NCBI GenBank assembly: GCA_003260075.1
Contig: QLIY01000108.1
Coordinates: 45,383 to 109,382 of the forward strand
From: Phallusia mammillata
Lineage: Eukaryota > Chordata > Ascidiacea > Phlebobranchia > Ascidiidae
DNA length: 64,000 nucleotides
Reading direction: 5' to 3'
Positions 12,074 to 22,621 of the stretch are shown here, one piece after another; the first letter of the stretch is position 1; each line of letters starts with the position of its first letter. Below the pieces are notes generated by a model. The model was not told where the DNA came from, searched no databases, and saw nothing but the letters and a program-made list of their open reading frames with translations. Both the position numbers and the translations under genes were made by a program.

Positions 12074-15000
12074 ATGTCGACCAAAAACAAATTTTACGGG
12101 TTTAAAAACCAGCAGTACGGTAAGTGAGACATGACAAATGAAATTGCTTAAGTTTTTTTAAAATACAATCTTTTTAGAAACCGAAGAATTAAAATCAGAT
12201 GAAACAACAAGTTCTGACGAAAGTTACGTTAAATGGATGGAGGTAGCGAAGCTGTTTTTGTCGTTGACATACGTAGTTTCATTTTTAATAGATCTTGTTT
12301 GTTTGAAAGGAAAGAATTGTTGCACTTGCAAACAATTCAACTCCTTGGAATAGAGACGGAGAATTGCAGTTACAGGATATAAATATGGTTAGATTTGATT
12401 TTCACGCAGTTACAGCAGGTTGAAGTAAATTAAACCATTTGTTTTAAGGGATTTTTTAAAGGAAACAAGAAGTATATCAGGAAAATTGGCAATTTGTTGG
12501 TAAAACACAAGTTTCTCGACATTTCTGTGACAATTTGGGATCACTGTCATAACGGGGGGGGGGATATTTGAATGCCCCAGCATATGAATTGGTAATGTGC
12601 TTACTATAAAAAAAAAACACAAAAGTTAGATTTTTCTCCATATGGTGCATTTGTTCTTTCGCCCTAACCATCAAAGATACATAATAAATTTTTAAAATAG
12701 CTATTACCAGGTACTAAAGTTACTACTGATATCTAGTTGATACAAACATCTTCACAGATGAAAGACATTTTATGGAAATACTCTGATCTTTGTACGAACT
12801 TCTGTGAGGCTGCTTTCCAACAGGAAAAGGCCGTGGAGCGATGTATGAGAGAATTTTCAATGCAAGAAAATGCCGTCGAAAATCTTAAAAGCGACCACCA
12901 CAAATACTTTGTAAAAGTAAGTACTGTATCAATTCTTTAGCTCAGGGCTGGGCAACCTGCGGCCCGCAGAGACGCTTGGGTTTCAAGTGTACTGACAAAC
13001 GAGTCCAACTATTATTTATTTTTGAGCAGATTAATGCGGCCGGTGTTATACGACCTTGCAGTATGTGTCTATAGAAACAAGTGCGAATTTTACTTGCAGT
13101 TAAGTATTTGGAAAGCAACGAAGTAAAACCACCTTGTGTTATACACAGGTGCGGCCCGCGATCTAATTTCGGCACAGTAGCAAAGGTTGCACACCCCTGC
13201 TTTAGCTAAAAGATAAAAAATCCATAAACAGAATACCCGTTTATTTGATAGCAGTCTAGTTGTATGTTTAATTTACTTGAGCAGCAAAGTGTCCATGATT
13301 GCATTCTATTAAAATGTTCAGCAAAAACAAAAGCGTTTGCAATAATAAGCTCTCCGCCAATATATGTATTTGCCATATAAAAGTCAAGGCTGTGCAATTC
13401 AAATACAGTGGTGGGTTTGTCAAGTTCGTTTCACTCAGCTTATGGCCTCCTTAAACATTTACATTGATGCAATTGTTAGGCGACTCTGATTTTTCTGCAT
13501 AACATCCTCTGTTTGTGCAACGACAACCGCACTTTGATACGACGCAACCACGGGATTCAAAGAATACTGCAGTATCACGAATCCGACTCCCCAATGATCA
13601 AAGCACAAGCAATGCTAGTACTTGCATATTGCGTCGATGAAAAGGAAAACGAACAAATATTTGCAGGTATTAGAAATGTAAAGCAATGGTTCTTAACCTT
13701 TTTGCCTTTGCGGACCCGTTTCGGTGCTATAAGCTAGTTCCGGACCCCTTTTAAAGTAGTTTTTGTACTTTGTTTATTCACAATCTACCAATGCATGGTT
13801 CACAAAAACACGTTCGGTCCAGGACCAAAGTTTTAATCTTTGTTTGGGACATCTGGAATCAACAAGAAAGACCATTGCATTGTGATGTGACGTGGTTTGC
13901 CACTGGGATTAAAAAGTCACAATACATTTTAGTTTCTCGCCTATGAAGCACATATCAAAAAAAATTCATTTTTTTTAATCGCGATTTTTCAATCTCGTTT
14001 TGCGCGAATTAAGAAGTTGTCGTGGACCCCCTGTAAACCCTTTGTTGATCCCCGGTTGAGAACCACTGGTTTAAAGTATCTTTTGTGGAAAGCAAACACA
14101 TCTATGAACAGCGCTAAAAACTTGTCAGTGATAAGCTTGTTAAAAGCATTTATAGGGATTGATTTATGATAAATGCTATGATTAGAATCACCATACGCGG
14201 ACTCAGTTTTTAATACTGCAGTGATAATGACAACAGCAATTAAACAGTCTGCACTAAGATGTATTCTATATATGTACACAATTAAGTTCTTTGACAGTTA
14301 TGTTTTCATTTTAGATCAATTAATATTGTTTTGTTTTTTTCTTTCGCAGAATCTGGTGTAATTTCGTTTATTGTTGAACTTCTGAAAACAGCAATGTACT
14401 CGCCAGGGCATTCTACAGATACCTACTCATTTACTGTGGTCGAATTGCTAGTCGGTCTCAGCAAACTTGCTTTAAATGACAACAATAAGGTACTAAGTGG
14501 AAGTAGAATATATAACGCAAATCAATTTTATTGCAAAACGGCAAACAATTTTGTTTGGTGCCGTGTCCATTTTTAAAAGCAAATTGTGTAAAAGTTGTAA
14601 CGGTTAGGGATAGTTTTTGTTAAACATGTTTCTGCAACTTATAGTTCCCAGCAATGGTGGGATTCAAATTTTTTGTCAGCCGGTTCAATCACAAAAGTTA
14701 TATTTTTCAGCCACTTCTGTTACAAAAAGTCCATTGTCAGTAACCACTGGTTACTAACCAGTAATGCTAACCGGTTCGCTGATCTGGGGGGGGGGTTTTT
14801 TTGTCAGCCGGTTCAATCACAAAAGTTATATTTTTCAGCCACCTCTGTTACAAAAAGTCCATTGACAGTAACCACTGGTTACTAACCAGTAATGCTAACC
14901 GGTTCGCTGATCTCATAAACTTTCGTGAGATGGTGTGAACCGACTGAATCCCTAACCCTACATTTCGTTCTTAACCCTATCCGAGTCTCACTGTTAAATC

Positions 15001-18000
15001 AAATAACTGTGCTTTTTACGCTACCCATCGGTTTGTCTGATGTCAGTATCTCTACCATATGCATGTATGTTACCAGCGAGCAGATATCACATATATGCAG
15101 AATACGTTTGTTTCTCGTACAAAGGTGTCCATAGTCAAAGCCGGAATTCTTCCATTGCTGCTTGTAACTTTGGGTGAAGACTTTTCAGCAAAAGAACATG
15201 TGGTAGCAATGAATTGTCTTTGGACTTTGTCCTTTCACGAAAACATCAAGTCACAAATCAAAGAGGTATGTGGGTTTTTCACTTAACATGATATTTTTGT
15301 TTGCACGAGGCTGTAGAAAAAAGTCATCACAAATTGTGAGGCAGGAACTAAACTGTCAGCCAACCCCGATCTTATCTGACACAGAAATAGATTTAGGAAG
15401 CCCGAAACCGACCAAAACTTTATAGCCTACAGTTCAGGTTCACCAAATTTAACAGTTGTTGAACCTGTTATTCGATCGATTTAAGCAGTAAACAACAATT
15501 GCCTAACACTAACGGGTTACGTTTTAAACAGGGGGGGGGGGATGCCTACAGCAGTAAACAACAATTGCCTAACACTAACGGGTTACGTTTTAAACAGCAA
15601 AGCAATCCAATATGTTTCAATCCATTTTACTTGACAATTAAACACAAACTAAACTTAGTTTCGCGCAAACAAGGGCTAATGACATCAAAATAAAGCATAC
15701 TTTAAAAAATTGTATACTTTTAAAATCTTGATAAATGAACAGGAACCTGGTTTACTGAAAGTCGTTCATCAGTTTGCTGAGAAGGCTGATGCTCTTGGTA
15801 AAAAGATGAAACGGTCCTGTGATGGGATAGTCTTTAATGTGGAAGGAAGTTACACAAACCTTAACGATGAAACCAAGGAAACAAATGGCAATGAACCTTA
15901 TATTATGTTGAGCTACCAGTGGAATGTACAGCCAACTATTTTAGAGGTTTGTTTTTTTTTGTTTTTTTTTATGTTTTATAAACCGACATCGTCCGAATGC
16001 GTCGACTACTGCCGAGCAGCTTGCTTCGGTGTCCGGTCAGATGAATCATTTTATTTAATCTTTTTCGGATCGTAAAAAGCCGTAAGGACGCTTGATTAAA
16101 ATTATTGGTCTGGAAAGCACAATCGGTATAGAAGGGATTAGAACTTACAACCTTGTAAACAATACGCGGTCGCCCCGGCCACTTCGCTATTTTGGCGAAA
16201 AAGTAGAAATTCAATAGAAACGTTTGACCTTGAACTTATGTAAAAACTACGTTTTAATTATTGCATGAAATCTAGATTCTAGCTCGTGATGTATTTTAAG
16301 GGTCTACAAACTTAAAATTGACTAAATAGACCTTTTGTTATGTTGTAAAGTGAAATATGCAATGGTTATTTTGGAACAAACTGGGCATTTATAAGGTTTA
16401 CCAGCTTATGATAAACGAACTTTCAAACAAATACGGCACATATTATCCAGGAGGCTGGACTCTCAAAAAAGTTAATGAATCTTAAGTCTAAATGTGTTTA
16501 CTTATCCTATATTTTAGTTACGAACCAAACTCAAAGAAAGCGGTTACAATGTCTGGATGGATGTGGATAACATGGAAGGTTCGATTTTGTCAGCAATGGC
16601 AGCGGCAATTGAGAATGCCAGTGTGGTAGTGATCGCTATGACAGAGAAATACAAAAACAGCAACGCATGCAGAACAGGTAAACAATGCAAAAAACGCACT
16701 AAAAGTTAAGTTTTCACAACTAAATGTTGCAAAGTGTGTTACAATAAAGCGTCAGTGCCACTTATGACGGTGGTCTTTTTTGTGTTGTGGATAAGTTTGT
16801 GATTTTATATTTGGTCACAAACAAATTAAAAGCTAAATATTGTTGAAACTAAGAACGAAAGTCAAAATTAATAACATTCAGAGAAATAAGGAGAATCATT
16901 TTTTCAACGACGTTGCCCACAAAAAAACACATCTCTAAAACAAGGACGAAATGGCATTCCTGCATATAACGCTTTACAACTTTGCAGAATCGGAATATTC
17001 GTACAAACTCAGAAAGCCAATCATACCTCTAATGCTTGAACCCAAATACAAACCGGACGGGTGGCTTGGTGCGTTCCTTGGAATGAAACTTTACTTTGAT
17101 ATCACTGACAAAGATTGGAAGGAGAAAAAGTTCGACAATTTACTACATCACATAACTCTAAAAATGGAAGTCGAACCCACACCTAAAACAACTACAGGTT
17201 CTACTATAGATATTTTGCTCCAATTTATACAACATGTTATATACATGTTAAGTTCGGAAAATCAAACTGTTGAAATTGCTTTCGTTGAAAACTTAATTCG
17301 GGCCGGGCTTTTGGGGGTTCGGGCCCTTTTTGGACTTAAGTTTTGTTTGCAAAAACGGGCTTGATTCTGGCCTGCCCTGCCTTTACATTGAATTTCACTT
17401 ATCTACTAATCTAAATCTTACTTCTGGATATCATTTGGGCATTTACACAAAATCGGATTTGGGTTTGAAATTTTGAGATTGGCCCAAAAATCAAAGATAA
17501 GCTCAACTAAACCCATTACGTTTTATGCAGCCAAACTTAATAAAATTGATTTCTAATGCTACTTCTAAACAACTTAACCTCAAACTGATACAAACTCATG
17601 ACAAGTACGATCATGTGAAAACTAAATCTCACATGAAAACTATCTTTTCAGAGGTTGTCTCCGCCGAGCAAGGTTCAAATAAAAGTACAAATCTGTTGCG
17701 AAACTGGACTAAAGACGAAGTGGCATCATGGGCAAAAGAATCAGGCATTGGTAGGTTATGATGGTTTTCTATATTCCTTTCATTAGAGCTTATCTTTCCG
17801 ATACTAAGCACATCCACATATCAGTGATGGGTCAGCAAATTTTTGATTTTGTGTTTCTGACACTACATATTGGGGGGGGGGGGGCTGAGAACATCCACAT
17901 ATCAGCGATGGGTCAGCAAATTTTTGATTTTGTGTTTCTGACACTACATATTGGCTCATTTAAAGCCTAATTCGGAACTTGCTTTTCGTTTAGTTTATCA

Positions 18001-19665
18001 TTAAACTTTTTGTTTCGCAGAGAACCTGGTTCCTATACTTTCGTCGTTCGACGGCCAAGCTTTGGAGGGCCTGAGTAAAATGCTGAAGNAACTCAAAGAA
18101 AGCGGTTACAATGTCTGGATGGATGTGGATAACATGGAAGGTTCGATTTTGTCAGCAATGGCAGCGGCAATTGAGAATGCCAGTGTGGTAGTGATCGCTA
18201 TGACAGAGAAATACAAAAACAGCAACGCATGCAGAACAGGTAAACAATGCAAAAAACGCACTAAAAGTTAAGTTTTCACAACTAAATGTTGCAAAGTGTG
18301 TTACAATAAAGCGTCAGTGCCACTTATGACGGTGGTCTTTTTTGTGTTGTGGATAAGTTTGTGATTTTATATTTGGTCACAAACAAATTAAAAGCTAAAT
18401 ATTGTTGAAACTAAGAACGAAAGTCAAAATTAATAACATTCAGAGAAATAAGGAGAATCATTTTTTCAACGACGTTGCCCACAAAAAAACACATCTCTAA
18501 AACAAGGACGAAATGGCATTCCTGCATATAACGCTTTACAACTTTGCAGAATCGGAATATTCGTACAAACTCAGAAAGCCAATCATACCTCTAATGCTTG
18601 AACCCAAATACAAACCGGACGGGTGGCTTGGTGCGTTCCTTGGAATGAAACTTTACTTTGATATCACTGACAAAGATTGGAAGGAGAAAAAGTTCGACAA
18701 TTTACTACATCACATAACTCTAAAAATGGAAGTCGAACCCACACCTAAAACAACTACAGGTTCTACTATAGATATTTTGCTCCAATTTATACAACATGTT
18801 ATATACATGTTAAGTTCGGAAAATCAAACTGTTGAAATTGCTTTCGTTGAAAACTTAATTCGGGCCGGGCTTTTGGGGGTTCGGGCCCTTTTTGGACTTA
18901 AGTTTTGTTTGCAAAAACGGGCTTGATTCTGGCCTGCCCTGCCTTTACATTGAATTTCACTTATCTACTAATCTAAATCTTACTTCTGGATATAATTTGG
19001 GCATTTACACAAAATCGGATTTGGGTTTGAAATTTTGAGATTGGCCCAAAAATCAAAGATAAGCTCAACTAAACCCATTACGTTTTATGCAGCCAAACTT
19101 AATAAAATTGATTTCTAATGCTACTTCTAAACAACTTAACCTCAAACTGATACAAACTCATGACAAGTACGATCATGTGAAAACTAAATCTCACATGAAA
19201 ACTATCTTTTCAGAGGTTGTCTCCGCCGAGCAAGGTTCAAATAAAAGTACAAATCTGTTGCGAAACTGGACTAAAGACGAAGTGGCATCATGGGCAAAAG
19301 AATCAGGCATTGGTAGGTTATGATGGTTTTCTATATTCCTTTCATTAGAGCTTATCTTTCCGATACTAAGCACATCCACATATCAGTGATGGGTCAGCAA
19401 ATTTTTGATTTTGTGTTTCTGACACTACATATTGGCTCATTTAAAGCCTAATTCGGAACTTGCTTTTCGTTTAGTTTATCATTAAACTTTTTGTTTCGCA
19501 GAGAACCTAGTTCCTATACTTTCGTCGTTCGACGGCCAAGCTTTGGAGGGCCTGAGTAAAATGCTGAAGAGATCACCTGACGTTTATTACACAAGAATCC
19601 AAACTGAGCTAAGTCTTAACTTTATTCAGATGCTTCAGTTCACAAGTGCTTTGAAGAGCCTTTAA
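12074..19665 (+). CDS. Gene B: ARM-TIR-SAM protein (assembly of the locus is damaged)
   Basis: Exons: 12074-12119, 12178-12242, 12310-12387, 12449-12591, 12758-12916, 13480-13666, 14350-14489, 15125-15265, 15743-15946, 16518-16677, 16988-17197, 17652-17750 and a last exon 19502-19665 ending in TAA. All have GT/AG borders. Without exon 4 the lengths sum to 1653 nt, an exact frame, so the protein is about 600 residues. Residues 60-370 are helical armadillo-like repeats. About 371-515 is a TIR domain (YIMLSYQW strand, VWMDVDNM loop, then CRTESEY and KPIIPLMLEP). About 536-590 is a SAM domain (NWTKDEVASWAKESG, then FDGQALEGLSKML). The Glu of CRTESEY sits where NADase TIR domains have their catalytic Glu. 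Its codon is split by the exon 10/11 intron. Two defects look like assembly errors: a 10-G run replaces about 20 nt of exon 4 at 12554, and exons 10-13 appear twice. Enzyme activity is inferred. Confidence 0.85.
12943..13199. mobile_element. Short hAT-type element in gene B intron 5
   Basis: Ends CAGGGCTGGGCAACCTGC and GGTTGCACACCCCTG with 8-bp duplication CTTTAGCT on both sides. Intron 5 of gene C has the uninterrupted sequence AATTCTAGCTAAAAGATAAA (near 23480), an empty site that dates the insertion after the gene duplication. Confidence 0.92.
13684..14068. mobile_element. hAT-type element in gene B intron 6
   Basis: Left end CAATGGTTCTTAACCTTTTTG and right end GGTTGAGAACCACTG, flanked by related 8-bp sequences (ATGTAAAG, GTTTAAAG). 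Gene C intron 6 lacks it: GAAATGTTTAAAATAT near 23950 matches the joined flanks. 385 bp, no coding capacity. Confidence 0.85.
14652..14955. mobile_element. hAT-like element in gene B intron 7 with G-run duplication
   Basis: The left end AATGGTGGGATTCAAA and internal GTCAGCCGGTTC match the element at 38048-38222. The body is present twice (14665-14785 and 14796-14917) around a 10-G run (14786-14795). The right end is worn. Confidence 0.6.
15484..15598. repeat. Direct repeat around a G-run, gene B intron 8
   Basis: AGCAGTAAACAACAATTGCC to ACGTTTTAAACA is present before and after the run at 15531-15541. Gene C intron 8 has one related copy. Confidence 0.8.
15743..17197 (+). CDS. TIR-domain exons 9-11 of gene B
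   Basis: Exon 9 (15743-15946) ends the armadillo part with a Lys-rich stretch (EKADALGKKMKRSCDG) and opens the TIR domain at YIMLSYQW. Exon 10 (16518-16677) carries the BB-loop-like VWMDVDNMEGS and a second buried strand (ASVVVIAMTEKYK). Exon 11 (16988-17197) begins with the last two bases of the Glu codon in CRTESEY and continues with the DD-type strand KPIIPLMLEP and the family signature PDGWLGAFLG. Such TIR_2-type domains are common in marine invertebrates. That the Glu is catalytic is an inference from position. Confidence 0.8.
15975..16205 (-). mobile_element. Possible tRNA-derived SINE in gene B intron 9
   Basis: On the minus strand TAGCGAAGTGGCCGG resembles a polymerase III A box, and GTTCTAATCCC about 40 bp downstream a B box. 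A non-tRNA body follows. A worn relative may lie at the same place in gene C (about 25290-25400), so it could predate the duplication. No intact tRNA fold is claimed. Confidence 0.45.
18021..18089 (+). pseudogene. Truncated first copy of gene B exon 13, ending at a contig join
   Basis: An AG acceptor at 18019-18020 is followed by the SAM exon reading ENLVPILSSFDGQALEGL and onward to MLK. It then hits a single N at 18089 and jumps into the middle of exon 10. It is identical to the start of the exon at 19502 except for one base (CCTGGTT against CCTAGTT). I read it as an assembly join and not a real pseudogene. Confidence 0.75.
18090..19312 (+). repeat. Second copy of gene B exons 10 (partial), 11 and 12
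   Basis: Partial exon 10 at 18090-18239, exon 11 at 18550-18759 and exon 12 at 19214-19312 repeat 16528-17750 with a constant offset of 1562 bp and almost no differences (for example TATCATTTGGG near 17434 against TATAATTTGGG near 18995). Exons and introns are equally identical. That is unlike the strong intron divergence between genes B and C, so this is most likely one locus assembled twice. If real, the protein would carry a second TIR core. Confidence 0.85.
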
Positions 19666-20679
19666 AATTTGCATCGCCAATAAAGCAGAATTTTGAGCTG
19701 CTGTTTGATTTGCCTGCTTCATCTGTTTACTAAGCTTATTAACAAATTTGCCTAACATAATATTCCAGAATTGTAAAAACACCGATTCGGAATAAAGTTT
19801 TTGATTTATGATTCAGGACTGACTTGACGCCGGCCGCATATTGTGTCATGATTTTGCCTTACGAAATCTAACTTGCGGACCTTGTTCGTCTTTTTTCAAG
19901 TTTCGCAATTTTTTTGATGTGCCTTCAAGTAACACCTTGCTTGCATGCTAAATTGTTGTGTATGATGCAAACCGGAACGTTAGAGAAAGCAAATACGAGT
20001 TTGGTTTCATGAAGTCCAGGCACATTTAGCTTTTAAATGTACTATGTGGGATTGTGATCTGAACAAACGTATTTGACAAGTAAATCAATCAACACCTCAA
20101 GCATTTAATTCCACACAGCTGTATGTTGTCACCTTTTGTTGATTGTTTGTCGTTGACAGTTGTACGTATATATACATATTGTTTCAAGCGATACGATGTC
20201 ACTTTTATATCACCATCACTATAACATAACTCAACTCTTGTACTAATACAAAGTCACTACGGATATAATTGTGCACAGTCGGACTTAAATTAAGGATTAA
20301 ATCTAGCAAGTGATCAGTCGCTACAGTACCACGTAGGAGATCAGGCAAAGTACCATTGCTTTTGCGGCTTTAGATCAGTGCACAGCAAATGGTCAAATCA
20401 CTAGCTAGAAAAATCGCCTTCCGAAGAAAAATACCGAACAATAAAAAATACTCTTGTCTCACAGAGGGACATGTAGTGCTGACAAACTAGAACTAAAAAC
20501 AATAGTTGACTGACCCGAACCCGAATTGTTTTTAAGAAGCTCTTTTATAGGCTCAAAGGTTTGATTGACATGCCTGTCTCAGGAAAGACCAAGACAACAA
20601 ACACCATATACAATAAACGACAATTGATCTTAAACAAGGCGTTTTAGGGCTGTTTGTCAGGTCCTTTTTTTACCAGTTT

Positions 20680-21130
20680 TCTTTGTTGGGGCGGTTAGGT
20701 ACCAAATAAGGGTCGTGTAAAAAAAACAAAAATATTAAAAACAAGTATTTGTATTTATTCTCAATACAGTGTGTGAGTCTTATGATGGCATCAAAATTGA
20801 GAGCACAAATCAAAGTTTTCTGAAAATGTAAACACTATGTGAAATTAAACGTCTGGTCTTCATCACTTGGGATAAGTTTTATAAAATTAGTAAAACAACT
20901 GCATTAAAATCAGCTCTTACAAATTTAACACAAAATGTAGGTATTGTTTGTACAACCGGACAAGTGGGATTTAGAAAAAAACCAAAGAAATAAAAATAAA
21001 CACAAAATAACACAAAAAAGATTAAGTCAAAAAGTGATCTGCATTCAGTACGTTTGCTCCAAAAAAATTCACAGCGGGCGTTATTTCTATTTTGTTCCAC
21101 CAAACAAAACAAACAACCATAAAATATTTT
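20680..21130. repeat. 3' flank of gene B, duplicated after gene C
   Basis: The block aligns with 29550-30110: GTATTTGTATTTATTCT, AATACAGTGTG, GTTTTCTGAAAATGT, TCTTCATCACTTG, and a long AAATAAAAAT...CACAAAATAACACAAAAAAG stretch up to GTGATCTGCATT-AGTACG. It marks the right edge of the tandem unit. No open reading frame is conserved between the copies. Confidence 0.75.
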
Positions 21131-21289
21131 TTTCTTGATGTTTATTAGACTGCATTGGTAACTAATTGTTTTAGCCCAAGCTTTACTGCATAGAAAAAAG
21201 TTTTCGATTGGCTTTTTTTACAGTCACAGATAAACGGGCTTTTATTACATCTTAGCTGTGATCGAATAGTTTAAATTAAAGCATATAGC

Positions 21290-21440
21290 CTATGAAATGA
21301 TTGTGTTCTGTCAGCGACCGGTAAATTTTTTTCGCCTAAAGGTATCGAACCGACAAAAATCCGAAGAAACCACGATGGGATTTGAACTCCTGACCCCACG
21401 TGCACAAGAGTCTGCGGTGAAATGCCATGTAAATATCTTG
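21290..21440 (-). mobile_element. Possible tRNA-derived SINE fragment
   Basis: The minus strand contains GGGGTCAGGAGTTCAAATCCC, a T-arm/B-box-like sequence followed by ATCGTGG. No complete tRNA can be folded. It may belong to the same class as 15975-16205. Confidence 0.4.
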
Positions 21441-21876
21441 AACGGTTGCGATTGAAACTATAAATATTGTGTTGTATCATTTTGTACATCAATTAAAATC
21501 ACTTCCGCTTTTGTGGTGCCATGCACTTTGGACAAAAGTGAAAGAGTTTAACAATACAGCATAATTACGGAACCCGACTTGTATTAAAATCCTTCAGTTA
21601 GACAAATAACAAAGATTGTGCTGCTACGTGTTGTTTCATCCGTAGAAATAGTAAACTCAACTCAGCCCGATGTAAACAAGCAAGTTCTGATACGACACAC
21701 CCAGACAAGAATGAAAATAACCAACCGTATCGAGGATGTTTCAAAAACTATTGGTGTTATTTTGTGAAGGAAGTTCATTATATGGTAAACAAAGTTGTTT
21801 TTACTTTTATTTTGACATTAAAATAACATCAACCCGTGGTGTCTACAGGTTTTGTGTTAAATACTTAACTGTAGAT

Positions 21877-22290
21877 CAGTGGTTCCCAAACTTTTTCATA
21901 ATTTTGTCAAAACGGTCCCGTTGCCATTATTTCAAGGGCTCGCGGTCCTTAAGCTGAAATGTGTATTTCACACAAACGAAAGTTGATTGCAGGATTTTCG
22001 CTAGTTATGCAAAATTGCGCATAATAATGATGTCAACTCTAAAGACAGCTTGTGACATTACAGACAAGACTAAAAAGCAGTACAATTGTGCGCGAACAAT
22101 TGCATTTTTGATAGTTGTCGTTCAATAAAGGCTATTGTTTAGCAATGGAGACAGTCGATTTCTCATATCTCTTGATTTATTCAGTGGCACAAACTGACGC
22201 TAAATAAGATTATAGAATTACCTTACCCGCTTCGCGGTCCTAACGGACCCTAAAGGACCGCGGACCCCAGTAACGTTTAAGGCCCGGAGG
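21877..22290. mobile_element. hAT-type element upstream of gene C
   Basis: Left end CAGTGGTTCCCAAACTTTTTC. The interior aligns with the nested element at 3390-4608 (GGGCTCGCGGTCC, then AATGTGTATTTCA, CAATTGTGCGCGAACAATTGC). The right end GCGGACCCCAGTAACGTTTAAGG is worn. Confidence 0.65.
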
Positions 22291-22621
22291 TTTCTGCATT
22301 CCTGTCCATAAATAGGATATGGGTATATGGCTTATACCTACAAGTATAGTTGTTAATCTGGTAAGTTGTGCGCATACGCACTGCTGCTGTAGAAAGACGG
22401 CTAAAAAAGAACAGACTCAAATGAAGTTAAATATTAAGCCTATTTAAAGTTTAATTTTGCTACAAAACGCAATATGGTGATAAAATGGAGATTAATGGTG
22501 CCATGAACGACAGTGCGATATTGTTTTTCATTGTATGTTTTGTACACTCTTCGTAGTTTTGTAGATTTTATTTTACAAGATTTTTAAAGCGTATAACCGA
22601 AACTCTCGCGCTTTGGTTAAA
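22283..22621 (+). promoter_or_regulatory. Upstream region of gene C, conserved with gene B
   Basis: Paralogous to 11740-12073. Immediately to its left is a different hAT-type element than in front of gene B, so the two genes have different distal flanks but share proximal sequence. Regulatory role is inferred from conservation and position only. Confidence 0.45.

Larger units (their letters stand above)
16528..19568. repeat. Near-identical 1.5-kb direct repeat joined at one N
   Basis: 16528-18088 and 18090-19568 are the same sequence except for a few bases and an 81-bp length difference. The difference is entirely the G-run duplication at 17800-17955, present only in the first copy. Join point N at 18089. 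Confidence 0.92.

Noticed and set aside
16951-17364. Frame of 137 codons starting MAFLHITLYNFAESEYSY taken as a gene by itself
   Set aside because: It is exon 11 of gene B extended into both introns. The AG acceptor and GT donor delimit 16988-17197.
21340-21400. tRNA gene on the minus strand
   Set aside because: Only a T-arm/B-box-like sequence is present. Acceptor, D and anticodon stems cannot be folded, so it is listed as a possible SINE fragment.
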